Shown here piece by piece: positions 1 through 12,219 of a stretch of DNA of 64,000 nucleotides. Each line of letters starts with the position of its first letter. Position 1 is the stretch's first letter. Source of the DNA: Synchiropus splendidus (lineage: Eukaryota > Chordata > Actinopteri > Syngnathiformes > Callionymidae); contig NC_071345.1 in the NCBI RefSeq assembly GCF_027744825.2, positions 3,979,501 through 4,043,500 of the forward strand. Direction: 5' to 3'. Made by a program: the position numbers and the translations under genes. The notes beneath the pieces are model-generated. The model had not been told where the DNA came from. It searched no databases and saw only the letters and a program-made list of their open reading frames with translations.

Positions 1-3000
1 TAGCTGTGACAGCAGAGAGGACCATATACTGTGTGTGTGTGTGTGTGTATTTGTGAGCCATATAAATCCGCAGTTAGACAGAAGTAGTAGTAGATATCCT
101 TTTTTGTTCTGTTGTATATTTGCACTTGGTGTGATGCTAATCAGGAGACCAAAGAAAGCAAGACTCGAGGCCCGGTGTGTTTCTGTCAATCAGTAGCTAA
201 TGAGCGACTTGTGTGTTTAATACGCCGCTCAGCGAGCAGATGGAGGAGAGACTCACAGACAGACAGCTCCCCACTGTGTTTACCTTTGTCCACTGCTTTT
301 GTACCAAAATCAGTGACCAGGAGGTGCGACCCCTTACACAGCAGGGGGGGGGGACCGACTAAATCAAGGGAGACAAAAGCAGAAGGTCGATTTTGAAAAC
401 AGCAGGGAGGAAGAAGAGTAATATATGGAACGTTCAATCTCTGCTCACTTGCAATTTGCTTCCTGGACCTGTAAAATAATGGCCGCTACAGTGACAGAGA
501 CATTTTTTTTAGTTCAACAGCCGGCAACAGATCCAGGTGGTGGCCCACTGAAAAAACAAAGTCGGTGGCTCACACTGGGCTGACCTTTGAACCCACCGCC
601 AAATAGGTTTAGCATTTTCTCCTAGGGAAGCACAAGGTATTTTTTTTTTCTTTTAGACAGGACATGTGTTTTGGGCTTGGTGTCAAGGTTCGTCGGACAA
701 AATTTACACCCAATTTAGCGCGATTCTTATCCCCTCCCCCTGACAAGGCACTGTGGCTTAGAATCCCTTTGAATCAATGGGAGATGACCAGGACTTGTAG
801 GCTGAATCAGTGCGTCTTCAAACATCACAATATAGAAATCCCTGTGATTCCAGGGTCTGGGACCACTCACCGTTAACCAGAGAAGTATCAGGGCAGGTTG
901 TCACAGATGTATATTGAGCGGATTTTCAAGCTGGCAGGTTGAAATAGTGAGCTGAGTCTTTAAAGTCTGACCAGAAAGGGCGCGTCACTATAATTAAGAC
1001 TAGCAACTAGTAGCTGGAGATCTTTAAATCTTCCTAAGGTGTCACTGGTGGTGGGAAATGCTGCTGCCTGGTGATGTGTTACCTCAGTGAACTCGCTCCT
1101 CCTGCAGTCTCAAGACTTTTTATGAACAGATGTGGGAGACTCAACTCCAGTTGGGATTGATTTCATCCGCCGAGGATCCACCAAGCGTTTATTCACCTGT
1201 CTGTTGGCGAAATAACTCCAAAATGGTTGAAAGCATATCATGAAAATTTTCAATAAATTTTTCTTTTTTTTTTTTTAGGATGGGTGATAATTCACGCTGA
1301 AAGTTCTCCAACTTGACATTGAGGCTAAAGATAATATTCCATAATCTTTCAGCCGCACTGAACAATTCCAGACTCTTTTACTCAGAGGAATTAGGGGTGC
1401 AATTTGGAACAGACCATTTTACATTAGTTCTGGCCATTTAACCGGGGGCCAGTGCAGATGTGCGTTTGTCCACAAGTGAATTCCCTCCTCTGATCCGGAG
1501 GCCCATAGGCTGACCACCACACTCCAATAAACCCGACCAGACCTCGCCACGCCTTTGATCACCTCACACCTTGAAGACATGCTGCACATTCATCACTCCT
1601 TTTTTAAGGAAGCGGATGATCCGCCGCATTCCTCCTGCGCCCCATTATAGGGGTTTTCTCTGAAGAATGCTGTTCCTGGCTCCTCCAAAATATGTTGGGA
1701 CTAAACAAGTGTCAGGTTTCGGATTTTTGTTTGCTTTTCACAGACCATTTAAGTGAGAACCTTCTTCTCAATTACACAACTTAACCTTGGTAATCACCTC
1801 CTAGCGCTTGGAATGATGAATGAAACTGAAGTACAACCTTCCGTATCAAACACAATGGAGGTAAAGTTCCTTTTGAAACGTCAAATCACACAAACATTTA
1901 ATCTGTAATCTCACCTCCAACCTGAACAGGCTGTTCCATCCTTTCTTGACTGACTATGGGCTCATCTTTAGCGGAGCTCAACCATTTGCAAACTATACCA
2001 GTGACAATTGAAAGTGATTTCTTTCTCGCTGACCCACCTTTGGCTTTGGAAAGGTCAATTAAGTTGTCAGTTGTTGAATGGGCAAGGTTCCATTTTAAAT
2101 CCCTCAGTACCTGTGAAATTAATGACCGCAGTTAAACCAGTTGAGTAAAATGGCATTTCCCCAGCGGTTCAAGTTTACTAGCAGGAAGGATGGAGGGTTT
2201 CCTTGGTGCTTTAGGGACAGCAGATGGACCTGCAGGGGGCAGAGGGGAACATATATCAGCCGAAGTTGTGACAGACCTGTTCGGGCCGGAAAGAGCCCTG
2301 CAAGTGGTGGAAAATGAGGGTCACTAAAAGAGGGATGTAAAGAGGAGTCCTGTCTGGATGAAGTCATTTTCAGTGTATGAAACTGTTCAAAGCTGTTGAG
2401 GGTGATGCGGTTTGTTTTTGTTCCCAGTGGTTAATAATTAAGGCTGTGTTTGATATTGAGTGGCATCAGACGGGACACGCATCACAGAGCATTAGTGAGG
2501 AGCAAAGGCCCTGTGGTTATGTTTTAGCAAACAGTTCTGGTTACGTTTGTTAGTGATGAGCACATGAATAATAGGTTGAGTTCGTGCCCTGTTGTGTTGC
2601 ATCGTGCAAGTTAGCATCTCATAATGTGGTCTTGACTGTTGGGCAGTTTGGGCAGCATCCGACCCATAGGGGTTGGATTGTTAGTTAGTATTTTGAAGAA
2701 TCATCTAAGACAATCCAGGATAAGGGTGACTAGAGAGGACACCCTCGATCAGCCAAAGTAGTGGAGGCTGACGGGAAATGTCGCAAGGATTAGTGCAGTC
2801 TATGAATAGTGTCAATTATCTTCTGTTACCATGTTGTTTCCGGAGTATCAAACTGCTAGCCCTTCTACAGTTGTAGTCAAGAGCATGTCGGGATGGCAAG
2901 ACCAAGTCACTGACAAAACTGGGTACAGGAATATATACTTTTTTTTCCAATGACAGCATTTCCCTTCTTGGTTTATTAAAAGAAAAGACCTGTGTCTTTT

Positions 3001-3286
3001 ACAGTAAGAAATAATGGTGTGTCTATATGAATGATAGACTTGCGTTTCTCTACTCGCGGTATTCAGTTTGATCTCGGTCCCTCATTGGTCATGTGTCTCG
3101 ACCAGGCTTGACTACAACACTGTGCCCTGCAGATCATTTGGTAGGGCTTAGAACCAAGTGACGCCTCAAAAGTGACCGATTAGTCTTTAATTTCCTATTT
3201 AAAAAAATCGAAATTATATCTACTTCTGGTAGAATACTCTTCAAGTTTCAATACTCAATTTCCCTCACATGATTTCTTCATTCCAC
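1..3286. other. Intergenic, no gene seen
   Basis: A short GT repeat lies at 31-48 and a T run at 1261-1276. Open frames here are short, lack splice-supported continuity and resemble no family I know. Nothing else could be supported. Confidence 0.6.
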
Positions 3287-3660
3287 CATGTGTGTCAAAC
3301 TCTAGGTCTGGGAGCTAAATCCTCCGCGGCGAGGGTCAGTTGAAATTCAGTGCTTATTAGAAACGCCGCTAATATCAATATCACATGCCGCCACGTCAAG
3401 CGTTGCTTTACCTTTAAGACGTTTAATACAAAGACAATTTGAGGAAAGGCGAGGATGTTGAAACGGACAGTTTCAGTGGCTTCTGTTTAGACCAGGGGTC
3501 ACCAAATGCTCCAAGAAAAGGCTGTAGTGGGTGCGGAACAGTTTGGCGACCCCTGGTTTGGACTCTTATTTCCTCTCAAAGATCTGCTAGCTTCAGACTG
3601 ATCAGTAAATTTGCATGTATGTTGAGAGGCCTGTGACTTGGGTTGAATTTGACACCCCTG
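3287..3660. mobile_element. Possible hAT-type element carrying a nested micro-MITE
   Basis: The left end (3287-3302, catgtgtgtcaaactc) and right end (3645-3660, gaatttgacacccctg) are imperfect inverted repeats (about 13 of 16). The outer pattern resembles the CAGGGGTGTCAAA termini of hAT non-autonomous elements common in fish. No clear 8-base target duplication flanks it. The 3493-3555 element lies inside. Confidence 0.4.
3493..3555. mobile_element. 63-base hAT-like micro-MITE with target duplication
   Basis: Terminal inverted repeats are caggggtcaccaaa (3493-3506) and tttggcgacccctg (3542-3555), 13 of 14 matching. They are flanked by the 8-base near-duplicate gtttagac (3485-3492) and gtttggac (3556-3563), 7 of 8. 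An 8-base duplication is the hAT hallmark. The element is too small to encode anything. Confidence 0.65.
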
Positions 3661-6600
3661 AACTATAGTCATCAAGTCATGGCACTTTATTCGACCTTCC
3701 CGTCTCTGGTCATGACCTGAAATCTAGCGGTAGCCTTCAGCCCAGTTCTAACTTGAGAGAACTTTCCTTATATCCCTGAAAGCTTTATACAGATGGCATC
3801 TGTGTGACTCAGTTTTAGCTGGACTCTTTGCGTCTTGCCTTCTCTTTATGATCAAATGTTATTTATAGAAATGGGAAGGCGAGAGGATGAGCCCGCAGAC
3901 ACCCTTTAAACTCTTTTCCATTACTCTGGTTCCCTGGGACACACAGGAGCTTAACACTGGTCATTAAACCGCGAGACACTGACTTATGGGGCATTTAAGG
4001 GGCATATAACTATCAAGTGTCCGTACCCCACTACTGGAATTCCACTGTTTTCCAACCTGTCAGTGCCGCAGTACAGAGGAAGTGTGGAGTGATTCTACGG
4101 CACTACAGGGAGCGAGTTCAAGTACACGTTTTTTATTGAGGGGAGGCCAGCGAGGGCAGTGGTGAAGTGTAAAGCTGTGCATGTGTTAAAATGTGTGTTA
4201 CAGTCTGTGTCGGATCATGTTTGGATGAGTGCAGTCTAGTCTGGGTCGCGTCCACTGCTGCGTGTGAATGTGTTGCATTAGCTTCTGTCCAGTTCCATGT
4301 AGTCTCAGCTCTAAACTCTCCTGACAGCCTCACGCTGCTGCCGCTGACCTCTGCGGCCAAAAAACCCTCCAGCTTCTGTTCTCACGCACTTGGATCCCGC
4401 AGTGGGTCTCAGCAGGGATGCTTCTTGAGCTGCATTGACCAGATTGTGGCTCTGCTGAAAAGATTTGAAAGTTAAACTTTAACTTGTATAGTTTCCAACT
4501 GTGACAAGGGAAGAATGTGACATATCGCAAGTTGAACTTTGTGTGTAGAAAGTCACTGAGCTTTAATGAGTGTATCAATATGTCAGTCAAATTACGGCCC
4601 TAAATGTCTTTTTTTCTAGTTTTTTTTTTTATTTCCGTCATGACAAATCCCGCTTTTTCACCCCAGGCATTCACTCTACCTGGCGCTCCAGCAAGGCACG
4701 TTTCCACTGCTGTAGTGTTAAACGTTTCCATCACTTCCTGCAAGCTCTTCTTTTTTTTTTTTTTGCCAAGTCATGATTATCATAAGTGAGGAATGAGCTG
4801 GAGCAAAATTGTGCACAGCTGAAACATCTGAGACTTGTTATAAAGCGCAAGTTCGACATACCAGGGAGAGACGCAACGAGAAGGGAGCAGCATGTGGTGC
4901 AAGTGCCTCAGCTGGGGAGGCAGTGAAGGCCACAGGTCGTAATGTTAAGTGTCATATAGGGTGAATTTACATCTAAATATTTATGAGTCCAATATTTGAT
5001 AAATAGTACTGAAAGAATCTCTGACCCTGTACTTGCATGGCCTCACCTCACACCCCTCCCCCGTCATCTTCTCAAAAAGTATAGAGGAAATTTATCGTCA
5101 ACCATTTACACCAACAATGGCTCCGTTAGAGAGTGAGACACAAAAGAGGCCACTTGAGAGTGACGGACGGTGAGAATTATCACCTGACTGCTCTGTCCTG
5201 TGAAGTGTTTTATGATCTCTCAACTCATTCTTCGGCTCTTTACGACCTTCACGGACTGAGTTCGCTGCAGCCTCTCCATTCAGCATCTTTTCCAGCAGGA
5301 AGTTTATTATCCGAGAGGTCAAACATTGTCTCTCTGTACCGAGAACCGAACAGCATCTGGATTTATGGGCAGAGTTAGTGGAGTCCATGAATAAATATGT
5401 ACTGGAATGTAGATTAGAATGTTCTATGGTCAGGCTTTTGCTTTTGAATTAGATAAGCAGATTCATGTAGGTGTGAACTGCCTTAGCAGTTTATGCAAAG
5501 AGGCCCAGATTTCCTGGTCTCTCTCCAGCGTGTCCTCGATTATTCGTGTACATAGCACCTCATGAGGGTGCTTTGCAGACACTCTGACAAAATACCGCAG
5601 CCGGAATCACAGATCGACAGCAGCCAGAACTACAAAACCAGAGCAGAAGTCAGTGAACCTAAAGCGTCAGTTGACAGTCACTTGCTCACAACCCATGAAA
5701 CAATCTCTGTCAATCTATCTGTAGTAAGCTTTCAATAAAGTAAACAAAGAGTCTGTGAAAAGCTGTTAGACAACTACAGTCAGTGAGACTAGTCAATTCT
5801 AGGTAGCTCCTGTGTTGCGGCCGCTCAAAAAGCGGAGTCACACCCGAACGTCCTGAGAAGAATCCACGGTCATTGAGTGGGAGGTTTGCTTCTCTGAAGG
5901 ATGCAGAAGAGTGACCAACACCTACCTCAAGTTATCGGCTGCAATATTCAGGCGCTAACTCTTGGTGTTGGTGTCTACTGTGTGAAGGTTTTTCCAGTCT
6001 AAGAATGAATTGATGCTGGCGTTCTCCAAATTCTATAGCCATTAAGTGGGAGGTCAACCTTCCAAGGTAATCACATTCACATTCGAAGCTCTGCAGGCAA
6101 AGAAAGCGCAATGTTTTTAACTGAAGAGCGTGTGATTCCATGCACGGCTTCAGGTTTGTTGCTTTGTTGTTAATCAGCGACTGCAGACGGGTCAAGGACA
6201 CACAAACGCTGGACACTGGAGCCCCCACAGAGTCGGTTGTTGACCACCTGCTGTTAGTTTAGATGACTCCTGGACTTCCCCAACAACAACACTATTTTTG
6301 TGGGTCTTTCCAAAGTTGTAGAAGCATAAAATCCTCTCACGTGGGAAAAAGCGAAGGGATTGTCCTGCAAATGACTCACTGCCAAAAGTTTATGTTTTCA
6401 TTGCCATTTGTGAGTTACTTTGTTTGGCCGCCGGATTACGCAAACTCTCCTGAAACCCGGGGAAGGCTGAAGAAGGAGCCAGAAAAGTACATTAAATGTG
6501 GATGGTTTTTAGTAATGCTTTTGGAACACCAGGCTGCTGGAAAATGTGATGAATAAAAGAACAGCATCAATTCACCTACTAATGTAATGTGCACATTTAG

Positions 6601-7148
6601 CTTCAGAACATTCAAAACTTTTTAACTTTTTAACATGTCAATAAGTTTCTTATAATACAGACACATAGTGGCACATGAACAGCCTACAACTTAAGTGCCA
6701 AGGCTGGGCAAAAAATTGTCGTAATTTTTCAAATTTTATTATTATTATTTTCAAGTTTGTTCTAAGTTCTTGTCAGTTTTTGAAGCACCTGTACAATTGT
6801 TTTGACATAAAACAAACAACATAGCAAATTAGTTTTAAAATATACTCCGTTTTGATCGTAGAAGAACAATATTTAACAAAGAACATATTAGCACTCTCTA
6901 CTTACCAAATGTTGCAAAAATAAAATGATGATCTTCAACAGCATAGCCAATAAAATATAAGAAAAATTTCCACTGAGCACGCTGAGATCGCAGGAACTGA
7001 CGTCATGTGGAACCTGTTAGCATGGTGGCTGATTCTACGAACAGACTGTGGTGGGCAGGAAGGTGTATACAAGTACAAGTAGCTGGTGAGTCCTTGTTCA
7101 ATTGAACGACAGGATGATGGCTGACTGTGAGGATCAACGTGAAAATTT
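3661..7148. other. Intergenic, no gene seen
   Basis: Unique-looking sequence with short T runs near 4620 and 4752. Overlapping short open frames on both strands around 4130-4790 and 5098-5390 show no conserved motif or splice support. Confidence 0.55.
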
Positions 7149-7480
7149 TGGTGACTCTTTACTTAATACTCTCAACTATAATGTATTATTGTTATATTCA
7201 TAGTCATAATGTATCTAAAAGGCTTTATAAAAGATGTTAGGAATGTACATAATCATGTATGCGAACTTATGAAGGGTTTATAAAATATTATAAATTGCAA
7301 ATGTAACTGTAATGCTAACTCTTAGCCACACAGTATGATTCTTTCAAATCCTGCACCTCATAATACTTGGTGAACCTTGCTATAAGTTGTCATACATGAT
7401 CATGAACATTCAGAACATCCACTCTGAGGCCTTATAAATGCACCATGATGTCTTATAAATGCAGTCCTAATGCATTATAG
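7149..7480. repeat. AT-rich interspersed repeat with recurring ttataaat motifs
   Basis: The stretch repeats motifs such as cttataaatg, tataatgtatta and tttataaaat at irregular spacing, a composition seen in AT-rich teleost MITE-like repeats. No clean termini were found, so class and limits are tentative. Confidence 0.35.
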
Positions 7481-9865
7481 ATGTGAAGTCTGGTCAACAT
7501 TTCCATCATTATTAATTGTGATCGGCCCAAACCTACTAAAGTGGTACACAATGAGTGAACTTCCAGCCAACAGATTCTTTATTTTAGGTCAGTAGATTCT
7601 GCAAACAATGTTTGTTCTTAATTGTGGTTTTAAAAGAATTCAGATCTCAAACAACGAGGTCTATGTGGGAGACAGCAGAGACGTCATCATGGGCTTTCGA
7701 ATCCTTCGCCATAAAGTTTGCTCCAAGTTTCTGGGAGTCGATCAGACTTTTTGTCTCCTGTCTAGTTGTCCTCTTTTCGCAGTTGTGGTCTGATATAATT
7801 TGCTGGAACTAGTTTGCTGGACATCTGATCGATAATAGGCAAATATACAGTACAGATTTTTGGTCGGGCGCTTCAGGACTACATATCTTTTCTTGGAATC
7901 GCGATCAGTTTAGGCTCAAGTCAATAGATTCTGGTGAATTTGGAAGGAGGGCTGAACCTGTAATAGACACTGAGTGAATCTGGTCCTGATTTCTCAACAC
8001 AGACTGAGAGAAGTGGTCTGTTGGCTCCGTGTTCAGACAGTGAAAGGGGAGATTTCCAAAGAGCGGTTAAAATTAGACAGAAAAACTAAAGTCATGTCCA
8101 AAGAATGTATTACAAAACCATTAAACTGGTGGAGACATTTAGCTGACTCAGTGAGTTGTGTGTTGTTCCCCTAAATAGTTGAAGTCAAAAGATAATGGAG
8201 TTGCTCATCGGTGACGGAAAGAAAGGAAACGTAGTCACATCCGAAAACCCTTGAAGCTAAAGAGGTGGTGATGTCATGGAGACAGTGCAAGATAAGTGGA
8301 GCTGCTCCAAGAGCCAGCGCTCGCGGATAAAAGGCGAACTTCACAGACGAGTGAAGCTCCTATCTGAGGCTTGACGGTGAGGTCAAGGTGCTGGTCTTCC
8401 CACACAGCTGCTCCCAAACACTTCACACTTCACCCACATCTAAATAAAGCCCTGTAGAGCTACACAATTATTTAATACATAAATCACCGTCTGGATCAGC
8501 CACCAAATAGAGCCGGGGAGTGACGGAAGCCAAGAACCACAAAGGGGCTTCCAAGTCTGTCGTCTTTGACAAGAAATGTTTTGAGTCTGCTGGTTGGTGG
8601 AGCGGCCACAAAAATGCTGACGATTCTTCATGATCTATCTCCCTCTGAGTTCCAGTTAACATCTCGGCTTTTACTGTCAGGCTAGATTATCAGTCATATG
8701 GACGGCAGTGAGCCATATGTCCTCATAATTCTAATGATTTACCCTCGAATGTTTAGATGAAACTCCAGACCTTTAACTTTAAAAGAATATGAAATGGTTT
8801 ACTGCCCTCTGAAGTCTGGTATTTGAATCAAGATGGTCCAGGTAAGGGAGACTAACTTGTGGTGGCATCTGCTGAGGGGAAATGCTGAAAGAAGATTAAG
8901 TCAAAACATAAATAAATTTGATTTTTTTTTTCTCTGAACTCCAGTTACAAGAACCAATCCCAGATTCTAAGCATGTTATCAAGAGCCAAAAGACAGAAGA
9001 ACAACTGAATTAAACAAGGAAAAATAGGAAAAGGTCTAATCATGCCATGAATTGATATGTTTACAATGTATATATATAATTTTCATTTTATATACATTTT
9101 ATTTAAATGTGTCAATATAGATGATAAATATCGGAAGATCCTTTTAAGTTGTCAATATGTTGGTCGCATAACATTTAAATATGCGATATAAAGGCACTAT
9201 TTTATAGTTTTGTTTATTTTTACATATCTTTAATTGCTATTAAATATTTATTTATTATTAATATAATATTAATATCAATCTTGCCATTTCAAAGATAGTA
9301 ATGCATTTTCCAAATTTTTTTAGTCAGTCATGAAAGTGACTCCAGCATTTGTAAAAGATTTTTTTTTTGTTTTGTTTTGATCTGAAGTTTTCATTGTGAT
9401 TATATATGAAATAATTTAAAAAATACCAAATGTGTAAACAGATCATGAGTGAACTGTTTCACAAAGTCACTCTTCTCTTCCTGGATGACATTCAAGCGCA
9501 GCATTGAGAGCCACACTGCAGCGTTGTCCTCACACACTGAGCCTCCAGAGCTCTGTCTAGGTGTGTTCAGGCGACTGTTCATTCATGTTTTCACTTTCCA
9601 TGAAGCGTCAGTCCAGTGTTGCGTAGCTTCCTGTTGGCTGCTGCGTCCTCCACAGTGCAGGAGCAGCTTGTGTGTGTGACCACGCATGAATGCCCGGCTT
9701 TGTAGGCTGCTTGGATGTGATCACCTCCAGGTGGGATGTTTTAGGGAATATGTTGGAATTAAAGAATAGACAAAGTGTAAAAGGAGGATTGGGAGGGCAG
9801 ATCGTGCCTCATGTGAAATACGGGTCAATTTTGTGATCTTATCAGCTGTTCATCTGGTCACTCTG
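7481..9865. other. Intergenic, no gene seen
   Basis: AT-rich around 9050-9300 and otherwise unremarkable. Open frames at 7608-7812 and 8440-8662 are short and unrecognised. Confidence 0.55.
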
Positions 9866-9975
9866 ATTTCCTCCCAAAGTCCAGAAGGCTTAATAACTGA
9901 CTCTAAGGTGTGTGTGACTGTCTATATGTGATGCATTAGTGATCCATCCAGAGGGTCCTCTCTTTCCTTCCATTT
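9866..9975 (+). repeat. Degenerate fragment of a common teleost interspersed repeat
   Basis: The order of 'tttcctcccaaagtccag', then a 'ctctaaggtgtg' block, then 'gatccatccagagggtcc' follows the arrangement of a widespread fish repeat that normally contains TCCTCCCACAGTCC and GTCCAGGG blocks. It is of the same family as the copies at 17627-17765 and 18709-18965. It is strongly diverged. Confidence 0.4.
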
Positions 9976-11696
9976 GCAGATGAGTTTTGCTTCCTACACC
10001 TCGTAAATAAATGTCAAGCCATTTTAGAGTCATAGTAATTTAATAATTACATTCATTTATTACATTTTCTCCCCAAAATAATGGTAAAAATATGTATCAC
10101 ACCATACATATACATATGTACCTTACCATAGCAAACCAGAAAAAAAAGTTCTGTTGTGGTTAGTACTGTGGTTTGATGCGTGGTTGGGTTTGTATGTTTG
10201 TGTGTCTATGTGGTCGTGTTTGGGGAACTCTGCCCACCAAAGAAAAACTTGGGTCAGTTGTTTTTCTTTTTTTTTTAACTCTTGTTATCGGACATTTTCT
10301 TGTTCTTTCAATAACAGATTCTTTCATAGGAAAACGTTTTCTCTGTTTATTTTAGTTCTACTAGCCTCAGCAAGACATCATTCTTTCATGTTCTCCGAAG
10401 GAGAGCTCTCAGGAAGGAAGGGAGAGGAGCCGGGTGGAGAGCGGAGGAAAGATTTACCAGCCGGTCTGCAGCAGCAACATTGCTACCTCCCATCAGTGAG
10501 CATATTGTATCTGTTTCAGCAAAACACTCTTCCTGAGGCAGTTTTTAGAGAGGGTGGACCTTGGGCTCTGCCAGGCCTGTACACTTCAGCACAGACAAAG
10601 AGGCTCTTTTAGAAAACAAAAATTCCAAGTAGCTAGAAGTGAAACAGAGGTGGTGTTAGCTTTGGATGTAGTTTCACTGTTATTCCACTGCTGCAGCTGG
10701 ATATGAGCAGGCAGGACAGGGGGTGTTAGCGCTGCTTTATTGGATGGGCCGGTCTTCAAAAGGGAGATTTAAAAATAACTATTGGCAACATTAGCGTGCA
10801 CACGCTACGACGCCACTTAACCTTTTCTATTTTAAATAGATGTAATAAAGTTTCAAACTCACAGGTCCCTGCAACATAAGGATTTCCTGCATGGAACGCA
10901 CACACAAAGAAGCCCTTTCTTTCTTCATTGACTCTCATTAAACTTCACTATGGACTCACTTGAGCAGTGAGGCACAGGTTTGGCCCCAGAAGACCCCAAA
11001 TCCTCCAAGCTGGACTTTCCCTTCTAGGGAGGTGGGCAGCCGAGGCCGTGACGTCGGAATCCCCACCGACATTTGAGATTAAAGCAGATTTATTTCTTGT
11101 TGATGCTGTTACGCTTAAAGTTATCTCCTTCTTATTCCCTTCTTCTCCCCTTCCTCTGTTTTGATTGTAGTTCAGCAACAGTAGCCATAATAACTATCAG
11201 TAACACGGAGGTCATAATTCCACTCAGTCCACTGCTGTTGCTTCTGCAAACCAAAAACATATGGAGCCGAGAAGGACCCTCTTCTTGAGCGAGCCTTTTC
11301 ACCAATGGGACTCACAGCTCAGTTAAATCTGTTGATTTCTGCATAGCTTCATGATGACAGAAACAGATTGTGGCACCGTCTAATTGCTTTGACCTCAGTT
11401 CCTCAAAACGACACTGAGGTGAATCTCTTTTTGTCTGTTAAGGACAGATGTTTGTCAGCTGTAAGAGAAGCACGGTTGCAGCCTTTGACTTCAATTTTGA
11501 AAGCGGAAGCCCCGGACCTTGAGTTTGATACAAGCTCAATATTGTCAGTAAGTTAACTTGTGTGAGTCATGCTCTGTCTATATACGCCCTGACTGACCCA
11601 TCCAGGGGGGACCCCACTTTTAAAGTGACTCGCCCGTGACCACTGAGGACCGGGAATCTTCAGCAGAAAAGGAAATAATGAGACGGTCTTTTAGGC

Positions 11697-11882
11697 CAGG
11701 GGTCACCCGACTGTTCCAGATAGAGCGGCAGTGGGTGCAGGTTTTTGTTCCGACCAATCATCTGAAACTAGCACCAGCTGACTGACAATCACTGATTCCA
11801 GATTACCTGATTGGTTAAACTGTGTGTGCTTGATTGGTTGGTACAAAAACTCGCCCCCACTGGAACAGTTTAGTGACCCCTG
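11697..11882. mobile_element. hAT-type MITE (186 bases)
   Basis: The left terminus caggggtcacccgactgttc (11697-11716) and the right terminus ending tagtgacccctg (11882) are inverted repeats. The inner arms also pair (gcagtgggtgcaggtttttg with aaaaactcgcccccactg). There is no coding capacity. The flanking 8 bases agree at only five positions, so any target duplication has decayed. Confidence 0.65.
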
Positions 11883-12046
11883 TCTCAGACCTTCAACTTG
11901 TTGCTGGTTGCCATCCTAGCCACTTTAAAATGAAGATAAAACAGTTGTTTTTCTAGGTTTCCACAGCGTTGTATCTCCACTAAGACTGTCAGTAAAGATA
12001 TTTAATTTGGCATTGTATCTTGTTCCATCCCAGAAACACTGTAAAT

Positions 12047-12219
12047 CAGGGGTCTCAAACAGATCCACAAAGGGGCCACAGTTGGTGCAGCTTTTTGTTC
12101 CAGGGGCAGCAGCAGATTGACAATGAACTGATTTCATTCTTCAGACACCTGAAAAGGTGACTGTTGGAACAAAAACCTGCACCCACTGTGGCCCTTTGAG
12201 GACCAGTTTGAGAGCTCTG
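12047..12219. mobile_element. hAT-type MITE (173 bases), related to the 11697 copy
   Basis: The left arm caggggtctcaaac...ggggccacagttggtgcag is mirrored by the right arm ctgcacccactgtggccc...ggaccagtttgagagctctg. It lies only 164 bases from the 11697-11882 element and shares the tttttgttcc internal block, so they belong to the same superfamily. No protein is encoded. Confidence 0.65.

Noticed and set aside
10154..10612. 152-codon open frame on the + strand
   Set aside because: No recognisable domain, low-complexity Phe/Ser-rich start over a T run, and no splice partner. It looks like a chance frame.
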